Below, piece by piece: positions 1-8,995 of a stretch of 52,734 nucleotides of DNA. The notes beneath the pieces were generated by a model, which saw only the letters and a program-made list of their open reading frames with translations, had not been told where the DNA came from and made no database searches. Source of the DNA: Brevirhabdus sp. (lineage in GTDB: Bacteria > Pseudomonadota > Alphaproteobacteria > Rhodobacterales > Rhodobacteraceae); assembly GCA_024637315.1 (NCBI GenBank), contig JAGXFH010000024.1:1-52734 (forward strand). Direction: 5' to 3'. A program made the translations under genes and the position numbers. Positions within the stretch are counted from its first letter, which is position 1. Each line of letters begins with the position of its first letter.

Positions 1-341
1 CGCCCCAACCGTCTGCACACTTTCCCCATAGGATGATCCAAGACCCCCGCGGCTTCCTCCTTCCGAGGTTTGTCAACGTGCGCCGCCAGCTCTTGGCCGC
101 CAATGTCGTGCCGCGGCCCACATCGAAAAACCTTCAGGAAGCCGAGAAGCAGCCATTGGCGCAGCCGCGGCAAAAGCTCACTTCGTCCCGCACTTGCCGA
201 CAAAAGCTGACATTTTCCGAAACCTCGAGCGGCCCCTCCTGTCCAAGCCTAGATTGGTGCACACAAGGCGGTCAGCTTGAGCTTGCTGCAGAATGCCGGA
301 GAAGAGCGAGAAGAGTAGAAAATTGTGCACGTCGCGGGATA
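1..341. other. Unassigned DNA left of the arabinose cluster
   Basis: No gene can be supported here. A plus-strand open frame runs from about 33 to 437 but reads into the antisense of the ABC ATPase gene and resembles no family I know. The stretch holds an imperfect direct repeat of about 13 bases beginning with CAAAAGCT at 171 and 201 (period 30). The minus-strand ATPase gene ends at 342, so this is its downstream region, but I see no convincing hairpin followed by a T-run. Confidence 0.4.
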
Positions 342-1409
342 CTAATTTGCCGACATGCGCGTCTCTGTCTCGGGGTCGAACAGATGCGCGTGGGCTGCCG
401 GGATCGCCAGACTCACGTCTTGTCCCTCTTGCAATAACAACCGTTCGTGGAAGACCGCCGTGAGTTCGGTTCCGGCAATGTCGAGATTGACGTGAAGCTC
501 GGCGCCTGTCGGCTCAATCAGCTTTACCACCGCCGGGCTTCCGCTGTCTGAAATCGTCACATCCTCGGGCCGAATTCCCAAGATAACCGGCTGGCCGGGC
601 CGGGCGTCCAGCGCCGAGTCGAATTGCAGCGCCCCGCCTGCATCGAGATCGAAGGACTGCGTATCGGCGCCGATACGGCCTTTCAGCAGGTTCATTGCGG
701 GAGAACCGATGAACCCCGCGACAAAGACGTTGGATGGCGCGTCGTAGACCGCCATGGGGTTGCCGATCTGCTCGACATGGCCGCCGCGCATGACCACGAT
801 CTTGTCGGCCATTGTCATCGCCTCAATCTGGTCGTGGGTCACGTAAACGATCGTCGTCTTCAGCGCCTTGTGTAGCGACCGGATCTCGGCGCGCATCTGC
901 ACCCGCAACTTGGCGTCAAGGTTCGACAGCGGTTCGTCGAAGAGAAAGACCTTGGGGTCGCGCACGATGGCGCGTCCCATGGCAACGCGCTGGCGCTGGC
1001 CGCCAGAAAGCTGCCGGGGATACCGGTCGAGCAGCGGGCCGAGGTCGAGGATGCCCGCTGCCTCTTCAACCTTTCGGTGCTGCTCGCCGCTATTGGCACC
1101 GCGCATGCGCAGCGAGAAGCCCATGTTCTCGGCTACGGTCATGTGCGGGTAGAGCGCGTAAGACTGAAACACCATAGCGATGTCGCGGTCCTTGGGATGC
1201 AGTCGGCTGATATCCTTGCCGTCGATCAGGATGCCGCCGGTGGTGATGTCCTCGAGCCCGGCGATAAGGCGCAGCAGCGTGGACTTGCCGCAGCCAGAGG
1301 GCCCGACGAGCACTACGAATTCGCCGTCGTCGATGTCAATGTCGATGCCGTGCAGGACCCGAACCTCGCCGAAGGATTTGGTGGCCTGCTGGATGGTCAA
1401 GGGTGCCAT
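342..1409 (-). CDS. Sugar ABC transporter ATPase, MalK/UgpC type (second transporter)
   Basis: This is the cytoplasmic ATP-hydrolysing subunit of a CUT1-type carbohydrate importer. The 355-residue protein has Walker A GPSGCGKST at about residues 36-44, a Q-loop in VFQSYALYP, the signature LSGGQRQRV near 134, and Walker B VFLFDEP with the following D-loop SNLDAKLR. A switch histidine lies in YVTHDQIEAMTMAD. The last ~115 residues fit the TOBE/regulatory extension of MalK, UgpC and related proteins. It is the last gene of a binding protein-permease-permease-ATPase set (4495 to 342), 52 bases after the permease gene. MalK-type ATPases sometimes serve more than one transporter. The substrate is inferred to be an arabinose-containing sugar only from the neighbouring catabolic genes. 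Confidence 0.93.
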   Translation of the reverse strand: MAPLTIQQATKSFGEVRVLHGIDIDIDDGEFVVLVGPSGCGKSTLLRLIAGLEDITTGGILIDGKDISRLHPKDRDIAMVFQSYALYPHMTVAENMGFSLRMRGANSGEQHRKVEEAAGILDLGPLLDRYPRQLSGGQRQRVAMGRAIVRDPKVFLFDEPLSNLDAKLRVQMRAEIRSLHKALKTTIVYVTHDQIEAMTMADKIVVMRGGHVEQIGNPMAVYDAPSNVFVAGFIGSPAMNLLKGRIGADTQSFDLDAGGALQFDSALDARPGQPVILGIRPEDVTISDSGSPAVVKLIEPTGAELHVNLDIAGTELTAVFHERLLLQEGQDVSLAIPAAHAHLFDPETETRMSAN

Positions 1410-1461
1410 GTCGTCGTCTCCATGTCCGGGTGGGTCTGGCGGACTTCCTGCGTGTCGCGTT

Positions 1462-2301
1462 TCATCCCTTCACGGCCCCCGCGGTCAGGCCGCGCACAAG
1501 GTGGCGCTGCAGAAGCAGCATGACCACGACGATGGGCAGCATGATTCCGATCGCGCCTGCGGCAGAAAGCGACCAGGACGAGATGTCCTCGCCGCCGAAA
1601 GACGCAATTGCAACGGGCAAGGTTTTGGTATCGGTGCCAGTCAGGACCAGCGCGAAGAGAAACTCGTTGTAAGACAGCAGCAGGCTGAAAAGTGCAGCCA
1701 CCGTCATGCCAGGCCTTGCCAGCGGAAGAATGACGATGCGAAAGGCCTGCCAGTTTGAGCAGCCGTCGATGGCTGCCGCTTCGTCCAGGTCGCGCGGGAT
1801 CTCAAGAAAAAAGCCATGCATCAGCCAGATCGTGAAAGGCTGGTTGATCGCCACCAGCGCCAGGATCAACAGCGGATAGGTGTCGATCATGTTCAGGAAA
1901 GTGCCCATCACGAAGAACGGGATCGCCAGAAGCATGTGCGGAAACATTCGGATCGTGAACAGCGCGGTGAGGATTGGGCCGGAACTGCGCCTCGGAATGC
2001 GCGAGAGCGCATAGGCGGCAAGGCTGCCCGCCGGAACGGAGATCAGGACCGTACCCGCGGAAATGATCAGGCTGTTCATCAGATAGAAGACGAAGTCGTT
2101 CTCGGTCCAGACTTGGATGTGATACTTGAGGGTCGGCTCGAAGATGATTGTCGGCGGAATAGTGAATGCGTCGCGGGGGTCCTTGAGCGAGGTCAGCACC
2201 GCCCAGATCAGCGGCGTCAGGTTGATGAAGGTGAACACGCACATGCCGATGAAGATCAGCCAGGTCGTTCTCTGCCGGCCAAGATGGGATTGGGCGCTCA
2301 T
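1462..2301 (-). CDS. Sugar ABC transporter permease, MalG type (second transporter)
   Basis: Inner-membrane permease of 279 residues, the usual MalG-family length, with about six hydrophobic segments starting at TWLIFIGMCVFTFINLTPLIW. The EAA loop that docks on the ATPase is clear near residue 190, with EAAAIDGCSNWQAF followed by RIVILPLARPG. Its start overlaps the stop of the upstream permease by four bases (ATGA, 2298-2301), which indicates translational coupling and pairing of the two permeases as a heterodimer. The ATPase gene follows. The transported sugar cannot be read from this sequence. Confidence 0.92.
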   Translation of the reverse strand: MSAQSHLGRQRTTWLIFIGMCVFTFINLTPLIWAVLTSLKDPRDAFTIPPTIIFEPTLKYHIQVWTENDFVFYLMNSLIISAGTVLISVPAGSLAAYALSRIPRRSSGPILTALFTIRMFPHMLLAIPFFVMGTFLNMIDTYPLLILALVAINQPFTIWLMHGFFLEIPRDLDEAAAIDGCSNWQAFRIVILPLARPGMTVAALFSLLLSYNEFLFALVLTGTDTKTLPVAIASFGGEDISSWSLSAAGAIGIMLPIVVVMLLLQRHLVRGLTAGAVKG

Positions 2302-3173
2302 CGATCGCCCCCCCGGTAGGCCTTGTTGAGACTCCTATTGATTGTCAGGAGCAACATCGCCACGACGATCAGCGTGATAACCCCCAGGGCCGAGGCCTTG
2401 CCGACTTCCAGCATGCGAAAGCCCAGCTGGTAGGTGTAGATCGTGATCGTTTCCGTCGCGGTGCCTGGCCCACCGCCGGTCAGCACATAAATCAGGTCGA
2501 AAAAGCGGAAGACATCCATCAGCCGGATCGAGATAACGAAGATGATCGCGGGGATCAGAGCGGGGACGATGACATGACGCAGCGTGTTCCAGCTGCTTGC
2601 ACCATCGATCTGCGCCGCCTCGATCAACGTGGTATCAAGACCCTGTAGCGCTGCGTAGAGCACCATCATTACCAGTGGCGTGAAGACCCAGGCATCCGCC
2701 AGAATAACGCTGACCTTGGCCCAGACAGGGCTGCCCAACCAATCGGGCGGCTCAATGTTGAAGGTCAGCAGCGTGGCATCGACGAAGCCCCAGTTCGAAG
2801 CGAGCATCCATTTCAGGAACAGCGCCGCCACGACCGGCGTCACGATATGCGGCAGGAAGAGCAGGACGGAAAAGATCTTTGCGCTGCTGTGCAGCCGGTA
2901 AAGCGCGAGCGCCAGTGCAAATCCAACAACGAATTCCACGGCGACTGATCCGAAGGCGATGATGATCGTCGTCCACATGGAGTTCCACAGGCGCGCTTCG
3001 GTCAGCAGGTCAATATAATTGGCGAAGCCGACAAAGGTCCGCTCGCCCGATCCCAGGTAGTAGTCGAAGAAGCTCAGAAATATGGCATAGCCCAGTGGCC
3101 AGAGCAGCACCACGGCCAGCAAGCCAAAACTGGGCAGGAAGAACAGCCAGAGGCCGCGTTGCCAGCTCGCCAT
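2298..3173 (-). CDS. Sugar ABC transporter permease, MalF type (second transporter)
   Basis: Inner-membrane permease of 291 residues. Hydrophobic segments begin at LWLFFLPSFGLLAVVLLWP near the N terminus. An EAA motif (EAAQIDGASSWNTL then RHVIVPALIP) lies near residue 200, and LTGGGPG, common in CUT1 MalF-like proteins, lies in the last third. The start follows the ribosome binding site GAAAGGAA. It overlaps the next permease by four bases and lies 74 bases after the binding-protein gene; that gap carries a GC-rich stem-loop. It is predicted to form the membrane channel with the product of 1462-2301. Confidence 0.92.
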   Translation of the reverse strand: MASWQRGLWLFFLPSFGLLAVVLLWPLGYAIFLSFFDYYLGSGERTFVGFANYIDLLTEARLWNSMWTTIIIAFGSVAVEFVVGFALALALYRLHSSAKIFSVLLFLPHIVTPVVAALFLKWMLASNWGFVDATLLTFNIEPPDWLGSPVWAKVSVILADAWVFTPLVMMVLYAALQGLDTTLIEAAQIDGASSWNTLRHVIVPALIPAIIFVISIRLMDVFRFFDLIYVLTGGGPGTATETITIYTYQLGFRMLEVGKASALGVITLIVVAMLLLTINRSLNKAYRGGDR

Positions 3174-3201
3174 ATCGGAACGTTCCTTTCAGGTGGAGTT
3201 C

Positions 3202-3229
3202 GGCACGCGCCGCGGGGGCGGCACGGGCC
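3202..3229 (-). promoter_or_regulatory. GC-rich stem-loop after the binding-protein gene
   Basis: A 12-base arm (3202-3213) and its partner (3218-3229) around a GGGG loop form an imperfect hairpin with about two mismatches. It lies between the solute-binding-protein stop (3248) and the permease start (3173). No T-run follows, so it is more likely an mRNA-stabilising or partial-termination element than a full terminator. Such a structure would keep binding-protein mRNA in excess over permease mRNA, as known for malE-malF. The second transporter in the cluster has a cleaner hairpin at the matching place (12478-12500). Confidence 0.45.
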
Positions 3230-3247
3230 TGGTTGCGAGCGGCGGGA

Positions 3248-4495
3248 TCAGTTGTAGTAGCCGCGGCTGGTCAGCAGTTCCTCGGTCTCGGCCGCGGCTT
3301 GATCGAGCGCTTCCTGAACCTCGGCCTCGCCGGTCACTGCACGCAGGATGTGCCGGGTGACGATCTCGCCAACGTCGTTAAAGTCAGGCATCGCCGGGAA
3401 GGCCTTGCCGTTCTCCAGTGCTTTGCGGGCGGCCGGGTACCAGCGGTATTGCTCGGCCAACTCGGCGTTCTCGAGCACGGACAGACGTGGCGGCATGGCG
3501 TATTGAGCTCCCTCTCGCATGCTTTCCTTACTGGCGGCCTCGGCCAGCATCTTGAACATCTCATCGCGGTCAGCGGAAGAATAGGCCGAGATCGCGAAAC
3601 CGTCGTTCGCCGTCCGCGCGCCGCCGCCCGGAGGTGCGACCCATTCGATCTGGCCGACGACACGGGACTGTTCGGTGTTGTCCATCGCCGCAGCACGGGT
3701 GAACCATTGCAGGCCCATCGCGGCCAGCCCCTGCTGCAAGTTGATGGTGGATTCGTCGTTGGCGTGCGCGGTGAAGCCGCGCGGGGCGTATTCCGTCATC
3801 TCCTTGAGCTTCGTGATCGCCTCAACGCCGGCTGCGTTGTTGAAGATTGGCTTCCAGTTCTCGTCGAACCAGCCGTCGCCAATCGCGTTCATGTACCAGT
3901 GCGACTCGTTCAGGGCCGCGTCCACCGGCTTCAGCGACATGATCGTACCGGCCATCCGCGCCGAATCCAGCTGAGCTGCGGCCGCCATGTAGTCTTCCAT
4001 CGTCTGCGGCGGCTCGATCCCGGCTTCCTCGAGCAGATCCTTGCGGTAGAAGAACAGCTCGGTGTTGGTCAGGATCGGCATCGCGTAGATCTTGCCGTCA
4101 TAGCTGACCGCGTCGATCACAGATTGCGGGAAATCGTCCAGGTCGTATTCGTCCCTATACTTTTCCCAGAGGTCGTCGATGGGCTCGAGCCAACCGTTGG
4201 ACGCGAAGCGCCGGAAGGACGAGTCGTTGAGATAGAGCACGTCGATGGCGTCGGATTCCGCCGACATCGTGATCGAGGCCAGTTCCAGTTGCTTGTCGAT
4301 CGGCATCAGCTCGACGGTGACCCGTCCTGCAGGTAATGCGTCGACCATCTGCTGGGTGTAGTATTCCAGCGCTGGTTGACGGTGGCTGATGACGCGGATG
4401 GCGTCCTGCGCCAGCGCGCCGGTCGCGACCGAGGACAGCATAATCGCCGCTGTCGCGCCCTTCATCGTCTTCAAGATGTTCAGTTGATTGGTCAT
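3248..4495 (-). CDS. Sugar-binding protein of ABC transporter (second transporter)
   Basis: Periplasmic extracellular solute-binding protein, family 1 (MalE-like), 415 residues. The start at 4495 is chosen because GGGAGGAAG precedes the ATG and the product then begins with a signal peptide: a short charged N terminus, a hydrophobic core, and the cleavage site ATGALAQ-DA. An upstream in-frame extension to 4642 is rejected for lack of these features. The mature part has typical family text such as SYDGKIYAMPILTNTELFFYR. It starts a four-gene transporter set that follows the 2-oxoglutarate semialdehyde dehydrogenase gene by 143 bases, so it may have its own promoter. It would bind arabinose or an arabino-oligosaccharide; this is inferred from context only. 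Confidence 0.92.
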   Translation of the reverse strand: MTNQLNILKTMKGATAAIMLSSVATGALAQDAIRVISHRQPALEYYTQQMVDALPAGRVTVELMPIDKQLELASITMSAESDAIDVLYLNDSSFRRFASNGWLEPIDDLWEKYRDEYDLDDFPQSVIDAVSYDGKIYAMPILTNTELFFYRKDLLEEAGIEPPQTMEDYMAAAAQLDSARMAGTIMSLKPVDAALNESHWYMNAIGDGWFDENWKPIFNNAAGVEAITKLKEMTEYAPRGFTAHANDESTINLQQGLAAMGLQWFTRAAAMDNTEQSRVVGQIEWVAPPGGGARTANDGFAISAYSSADRDEMFKMLAEAASKESMREGAQYAMPPRLSVLENAELAEQYRWYPAARKALENGKAFPAMPDFNDVGEIVTRHILRAVTGEAEVQEALDQAAAETEELLTSRGYYN

Positions 4496-4638
4496 ATCTT
4501 CCTCCCTTGGAATGATTGATCCGGGCCACGTTTGCTGCCCGGCGGTTGTCGCTCTGCTTGTCAGGTCACCCCTTCTCAAATCACATGGTAAGTTGACTAC
4601 GGTTGTTGCACGAAGCTTTGTTGGCCACGGGTTACTCC

Positions 4639-6159
4639 TCAACAGGTTTTCAGGTCATCCGGCAACAATTGGACTGGCATGTTCTGGTAACAGACCGGCC
4701 GCAGGAAGCGGCGGATCGCCAGCGTCCCGACCGAGGTTGCACCAAAGGTTGTGGAGGCCGGGTACGGCCCGCCATGCACCATCGCATCGGCCACTTCGAC
4801 CCCCGTGGGAAAGCCATTGACCAGCACACGCCCGGCCTTGCGTTCAAGCACCGGCACAAAGGGGCGCGCGGTGTCGGTATCGGCATCGTCCATTTGCAAG
4901 GTCGCCGTCAGCTGGCCTTGCAGACTGCGCGCCACCTCCAGCATCTGCTCTGGCCCGCTGGCGGTCACGAGGATGCCCATGGGACCAAACACTTCTTCGG
5001 CCAAGGCGTCATTGGCAAGCCAGGTATCGGCATCGACCTTGTACACGGCAGGTGCTGCGTTGCGTCGGTCGCAGGTGGATTTCAAAAGCTCCTGCACACC
5101 GCTTGCCGATCCGACCTCGGCCACACCGCGCCGGAACGCGTCGGCGATCCCGTCGGTCAACATGACGGATTCCCCTGCCGCGTCCAACGCGTCGGTTGCG
5201 GCCTTTGTGAACGCGTCAAGATCCGACCCTTCAGGCGCGACGACAATGCCCGGATTGGTGCAGAACTGACCAACCCCCATCGTCAGCGACCCGGCCCAGG
5301 CCGCGCCCAGCTCTGCCCCGCGTTGGGCAAGTGCATGTGGCATGACGAAGACCGGGTTGACCGACCCAAGCTCACCAAAGAACGGGATCGGAACAGGCCG
5401 CGCCGCGCACAGGTCGAACAGCGCGCGCCCTGCGCCCAATGACCCGGTGAACCCGACCGCATTGATCAGGGGATGCTGAACAAGCGCACCGCCCAATTCA
5501 TGGCTGGTGCCCTGGATCAGGGAAAACGTGCCCGCAGGCATGCCGCAACGCGCAATCGCTGCTGCGATGGCGTCGGCGACGATCTCTCCAGTGGCGGGAT
5601 GGGCTGGGTGGCCCTTGACGACAACCGGGCATCCGGCCGCCAGCGCCGAGGCGGTGTCGCCCCCCGCCGTCGAAAATGCGAGCGGGAAGTTCGACGCGCC
5701 GAACACGGCAACCGGGCCGATGGGCCGCTGCACCATCTTCAGATCAGGGCGCGGCAAGGGCTGCCGGTCGGGCAAAGCGGTGTCATGACGTCGGTCCAGA
5801 TATGCGCCGTCGCGGATATGCTCGGCGAAAAGGCGCAGCTGACCGGTCGTGCGCCCCCTTTCGCCCTGAAGGCGCGCTTCGGGCAGACCGGTTTCGGCAC
5901 AGCCAAGCCGCGTGATGTCGTCACCGCGCGCGTCAATCTCTTCGGCAATGGCCTCCAGGAACGCGGCGCGCTCTTCGCGGCTGGTCCATCCGTAGGTGGC
6001 AAACGCCTCTTCGGCCGCACGCACCGCGCGATCAACCTCGTCAGCGCCACCTTCGGAAAAGGCCTGACCATCGCCGGATACGGGTTGAGACATGAAAGTC
6101 TTCTTGCTGGGCGCCCAATCGCCAGCGATCAAATGTTTGCCGTGTGGTTCATAGCCCAT
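4639..6159 (-). CDS. 2-oxoglutarate semialdehyde dehydrogenase (aldehyde dehydrogenase)
   Basis: Cytoplasmic NAD(P)-dependent aldehyde dehydrogenase, 506 residues, of the 2,5-dioxopentanoate (alpha-ketoglutaric semialdehyde) dehydrogenase group, EC 1.2.1.26. It catalyses the last step of the oxidative pentose route, giving 2-oxoglutarate. The coenzyme-fold text is FGASNFPLAFSTAGGD at about 155-170. The catalytic glutamate lies in FGELGSVNP and the nucleophilic cysteine in VGQFCTNPG. The N terminus GKHLIAGDW is typical of this group. The start has the site GGAGAG at good spacing. It lies 12 bases after the keto-deoxy-arabonate dehydratase gene and is the last enzyme gene of the operon. In Azospirillum the equivalent gene is called araE. 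Confidence 0.92.
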   Translation of the reverse strand: MGYEPHGKHLIAGDWAPSKKTFMSQPVSGDGQAFSEGGADEVDRAVRAAEEAFATYGWTSREERAAFLEAIAEEIDARGDDITRLGCAETGLPEARLQGERGRTTGQLRLFAEHIRDGAYLDRRHDTALPDRQPLPRPDLKMVQRPIGPVAVFGASNFPLAFSTAGGDTASALAAGCPVVVKGHPAHPATGEIVADAIAAAIARCGMPAGTFSLIQGTSHELGGALVQHPLINAVGFTGSLGAGRALFDLCAARPVPIPFFGELGSVNPVFVMPHALAQRGAELGAAWAGSLTMGVGQFCTNPGIVVAPEGSDLDAFTKAATDALDAAGESVMLTDGIADAFRRGVAEVGSASGVQELLKSTCDRRNAAPAVYKVDADTWLANDALAEEVFGPMGILVTASGPEQMLEVARSLQGQLTATLQMDDADTDTARPFVPVLERKAGRVLVNGFPTGVEVADAMVHGGPYPASTTFGATSVGTLAIRRFLRPVCYQNMPVQLLPDDLKTC

Positions 6160-6171
6160 CGAAACTCTCCT

Positions 6172-7089
6172 TTATTTTCCCCAACGCAGCGCAATCACAT
6201 CGCGCTCGGCTGCCAATTGCAGCAACCGTGCACGGGTTCGCTCTGACATCGGTTTGAGCGGGTGTCGCACATGATCCGAACCGATCACCCCGCCTTCCTT
6301 CATCACGACCTTGGTGGCACGCAGACCACATTGCCGGTTTTCGTGATTGATCAATGGCAGACAGTCGCGCCATTGCGCCAGCGCCGCGTCGATGTCGCCC
6401 GCAAGGTAGTTCGTGACAATCGGCTTGATCAGCTCGGGCTGCAGGCCGGACGTCATCGTGCCGGTACAGCCCGCATCCAGATCAGCGAGCAGTGTCACCG
6501 CCTCTTCGCCATCGAACGGTCCGACGATATGCTCGCCCCCCGCTTCGATCAACGCGGCCAGCTTGTCGGCGGCAAAGGGCGTTTCCATCTTGAAATAACT
6601 CACATTCTCGATCTCTTTCGCCATCCGCACAAGCAGCGGGACAGGCAGCGAGACCCCCGACAGCGGCGCATCCTGCACCATGATCGGGATTGAGATGGCG
6701 TCGGAGACTGCCGCGAAGTGTTCAAAGATACCCGCCTCGGCCGGGACAATTCCAACGCCGTGATAGGGCGGCATCATCATCAGCATCGCCGCCCCCATCG
6801 CCTCGGCCTCGCGGGCGCGGTCGATGACCACCTGCGTGCTGAAATGGCTGACCGTGACGATCATCGGCACCCGGCCCGCCACATACCCAAGCGACAGCTT
6901 GGTCAGCCTGGCGCGTTCCGTATCAGACAGCAGGAACTGTTCTGAGTAGTTGGCAAGAATGCAGATCGCATCGACGCCCTGATCGATCATGCAGTCGAGC
7001 ACACGGGTCATACCTTCTGCGTCGATAGAGCCATCGTCGTGAAATGGGGTCGGAGCCACGGGCAGAATGCCGGTCAGCGGCTTGGTCAT
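6172..7089 (-). CDS. L-2-keto-3-deoxyarabonate dehydratase (DHDPS family)
   Basis: This cytoplasmic 305-residue protein of the dihydrodipicolinate synthase/N-acetylneuraminate lyase superfamily is predicted to dehydrate and deaminate-like rearrange L-2-keto-3-deoxyarabonate to 2-oxoglutarate semialdehyde (EC 4.2.1.43). The Schiff-base lysine is in VSYFKMETPF at about residue 169. The usual GTTGE stretch of lyases and synthases is replaced by ILANYSEQF, which I associate with the arabonate-pathway dehydratases. It overlaps the epimerase-like gene by four bases (ATGA at 7086-7089). Its place between L-arabonate dehydratase and the semialdehyde dehydrogenase fits the pathway order. An aldolase function on the same substrate is possible but less likely, since no glycolaldehyde-using gene is nearby. 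Confidence 0.88.
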   Translation of the reverse strand: MTKPLTGILPVAPTPFHDDGSIDAEGMTRVLDCMIDQGVDAICILANYSEQFLLSDTERARLTKLSLGYVAGRVPMIVTVSHFSTQVVIDRAREAEAMGAAMLMMMPPYHGVGIVPAEAGIFEHFAAVSDAISIPIMVQDAPLSGVSLPVPLLVRMAKEIENVSYFKMETPFAADKLAALIEAGGEHIVGPFDGEEAVTLLADLDAGCTGTMTSGLQPELIKPIVTNYLAGDIDAALAQWRDCLPLINHENRQCGLRATKVVMKEGGVIGSDHVRHPLKPMSERTRARLLQLAAERDVIALRWGK

Positions 7090-8066
7090 GTGGTATCCTT
7101 TCGGATGAAACGAAATCGAGAGAATTGGCGGAACGGCGTTCCGGGCCGCAGCGCGATCGAGGGGAAGCCAGCGTGGTTGGGCGCATCAGGCCAAAGCTGA
7201 GGCTCCATCGCGATTCCCGCATGCCTGCCGTAGGAGAGGCCATGATGCCCTCTGGAAGGGGCCGTATTCAGGCGCGCTGCGTCATAGACTTGCAGGCCGG
7301 GCGCATCGGTTTCGACGATCATCGCCAGTGCGTCGGTTTCGAGCCGTGCGACCTGGCGCAAACCTTCGCCGTTGAGGCAGAAGTTCATGTCCAGATCGAT
7401 GGTCGCCGGCAAGGGCGTCGGCCGGCGCAGGTCGAAGGGCGTGCCCTCGACGGGCGTGATGTCGCCGGTTGGAACAAGCGCGTCATCGAAGGGAAGGTAG
7501 TGATCGGCATCGATATGCAGGCGGTGCCCTGCCAGGCCTGTGCCGGTCAGCGACCAATAACCGTGAAATGCGGGATTGCAGAGCGTTGCGCGGTCGCTCC
7601 GAGCCGTGATGTCGATCTCAAGTGTGCCGTCCGCGTCGAGCGCATATGTCGCCGACATGTCGATTGGCCCGGGAAGACCGTCCGCGCCATCGGGAACCCT
7701 ATGGCGGAAGGTCACGCAATGTGCATCCCTTGCCGCAATGGTCCAGACTTGCTGCGAAAGCCCGTTGGAACCACCATGCAAGGCGTTGCCATTTTCATTC
7801 ACGGCAAGCTGCAACACATTGCCGTCCAGAGGTGCGACTCCGCCGGCGATCCTGTTGGCAACAGGCCCGACAATCGCACCGAAATAGCGCATCTGCGAGA
7901 AGTAGCTTTCGACCTCCGGACTGCCGAGAGCCAAAGACGTGTCAATCCCGTCGAGATGAAAACGGCACAGCGTTGCACCATAGGTCATCAGCAGCGCCCC
8001 CGCCGGGCCGTTGGCGATCTCCACGCCTTCAATCTCGGTCCTGTCAGGGGTCGCGCCAAGGATCAT
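7086..8066 (-). CDS. Aldose 1-epimerase family protein (mutarotase)
   Basis: This 326-residue protein has the galactose-mutarotase-like beta-sandwich signature. The candidate catalytic histidine is in CNPAFHGYWSLTG near 168, and the general-base glutamate is in HAGIAMEPQLWPD near 291, followed by the usual NHAGFPS stretch. It would interconvert alpha and beta anomers of L-arabinose so that the dehydrogenase gets its preferred anomer. It overlaps the dehydrogenase stop by four bases and the next dehydratase start by four bases, so the three are translationally coupled. It occupies the operon position where a lactonase would be expected. Mutarotase is the reading from sequence; a lactone-directed role is speculation. 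Confidence 0.88.
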   Translation of the reverse strand: MILGATPDRTEIEGVEIANGPAGALLMTYGATLCRFHLDGIDTSLALGSPEVESYFSQMRYFGAIVGPVANRIAGGVAPLDGNVLQLAVNENGNALHGGSNGLSQQVWTIAARDAHCVTFRHRVPDGADGLPGPIDMSATYALDADGTLEIDITARSDRATLCNPAFHGYWSLTGTGLAGHRLHIDADHYLPFDDALVPTGDITPVEGTPFDLRRPTPLPATIDLDMNFCLNGEGLRQVARLETDALAMIVETDAPGLQVYDAARLNTAPSRGHHGLSYGRHAGIAMEPQLWPDAPNHAGFPSIALRPGTPFRQFSRFRFIRKDTT

Positions 8067-8995
8067 TGTGGAACTTCAAAAAAGGGTGCAACCGCATTGC
8101 GACGGCCAAGCGCCAGCGCATCGGTGGCAAGCGTCATGGGGCGCAGGTCCATATCGATCCCGCCCTTGCTGACAAGCTGTGCCATGCGGGCATAGAGCCG
8201 GGGATATTCCCCGCCCAGCGGTGCGGCATCGCCGGTTCGGGTGCCGTCAACCTCCATTGCCGCGCCGCCATCGCGCAGCGTGAGCGTGCCTGCGTCGGTC
8301 ACTGCCTCGATCTCCCAGGTCTGATCGCCGTCCTGCCGCCAGTCGAACACGGCGCTGACCTGCGCGCCCTTGGGGTGGTGGAACGCAATCCGCGCGCCAA
8401 TCGGCGTCTGGCAGTTCTCGGGCACGTCCAGTTCGGCTTGGGTCACGTGAATGTCGTCGGGCAAAATCTCGGTCACGATGGACAGCGCGTTGATGCCCGG
8501 ATCGAACACGCCCAACCCGCCCGGTTCCCAAATCCAGGCCTGTCCGGGATGCCAGCGGCGCACGTCCTCGATCCAGGTCACGGTCAGCGACCGCAACGCC
8601 TTGTCGGCCAGCCACGTCTTGGCAGCGGCCACCATCTCGCCATGGCGTGAATGCCACGTCGCATAGATCGACAGCCCCGCATCACGTGCAGCGGATTCAA
8701 GCGCATGGCATTCGGCAATCGTGGCACCGGGCGGCTTTTCCAGCATCAGGTGCCGCCCCGACTTCAGTGCCTGCATCGCATAGTCGAACCGTGGCACCGG
8801 CGGCAAACACAGAGAAACGACGCGAATGTCGGATCTCGCTGCAAGCATCTCGGCCATGTCGGTGAAAGCCTCGACGCCCTCGACCGATCCATGCCGGCTG
8901 ACCGTTGCGGCCAGTTCCCAATCCGAGCCGTCCGCGATGGCCGGGACATGCTGATCCACCGCGATCTTTCCAATGCCCACAAGCGCGATCTTCAT
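8063..8995 (-). CDS. L-arabinose 1-dehydrogenase-like oxidoreductase (Gfo/Idh/MocA)
   Basis: This 310-residue NAD(P)-dependent oxidoreductase has the Rossmann start KIALVGIGKIAVDQHVPAI and the family's EKP motif in MLEKPPGAT, whose lysine is catalytic in relatives. Its length and fold match the Azospirillum L-arabinose 1-dehydrogenase and Pseudomonas D-galactose 1-dehydrogenase, which oxidise the C1 hydroxyl to a lactone. The start at 8995 is chosen because it overlaps the arabonate dehydratase stop (TGATG), whereas the in-frame extension to 9133 lies inside that gene and has no family resemblance. It carries out the first oxidation in the cluster. It may also use D-galactose, as homologues do. 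Confidence 0.88.
   Translation of the reverse strand: MKIALVGIGKIAVDQHVPAIADGSDWELAATVSRHGSVEGVEAFTDMAEMLAARSDIRVVSLCLPPVPRFDYAMQALKSGRHLMLEKPPGATIAECHALESAARDAGLSIYATWHSRHGEMVAAAKTWLADKALRSLTVTWIEDVRRWHPGQAWIWEPGGLGVFDPGINALSIVTEILPDDIHVTQAELDVPENCQTPIGARIAFHHPKGAQVSAVFDWRQDGDQTWEIEAVTDAGTLTLRDGGAAMEVDGTRTGDAAPLGGEYPRLYARMAQLVSKGGIDMDLRPMTLATDALALGRRNAVAPFFEVPQ

Noticed and set aside
33-437. Plus-strand open frame of 134 codons at the left edge
   Set aside because: It runs into the antisense of the ABC ATPase gene, has no family resemblance and no ribosome site.
4512-4560. Hairpin CCGGGC/GCCCGG in the gap between the semialdehyde dehydrogenase and the second binding protein as a terminator
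   Set aside because: It has a six-base stem with a ten-base loop and no T-run; the gap may hold a promoter instead, but no clear hexamers were found.
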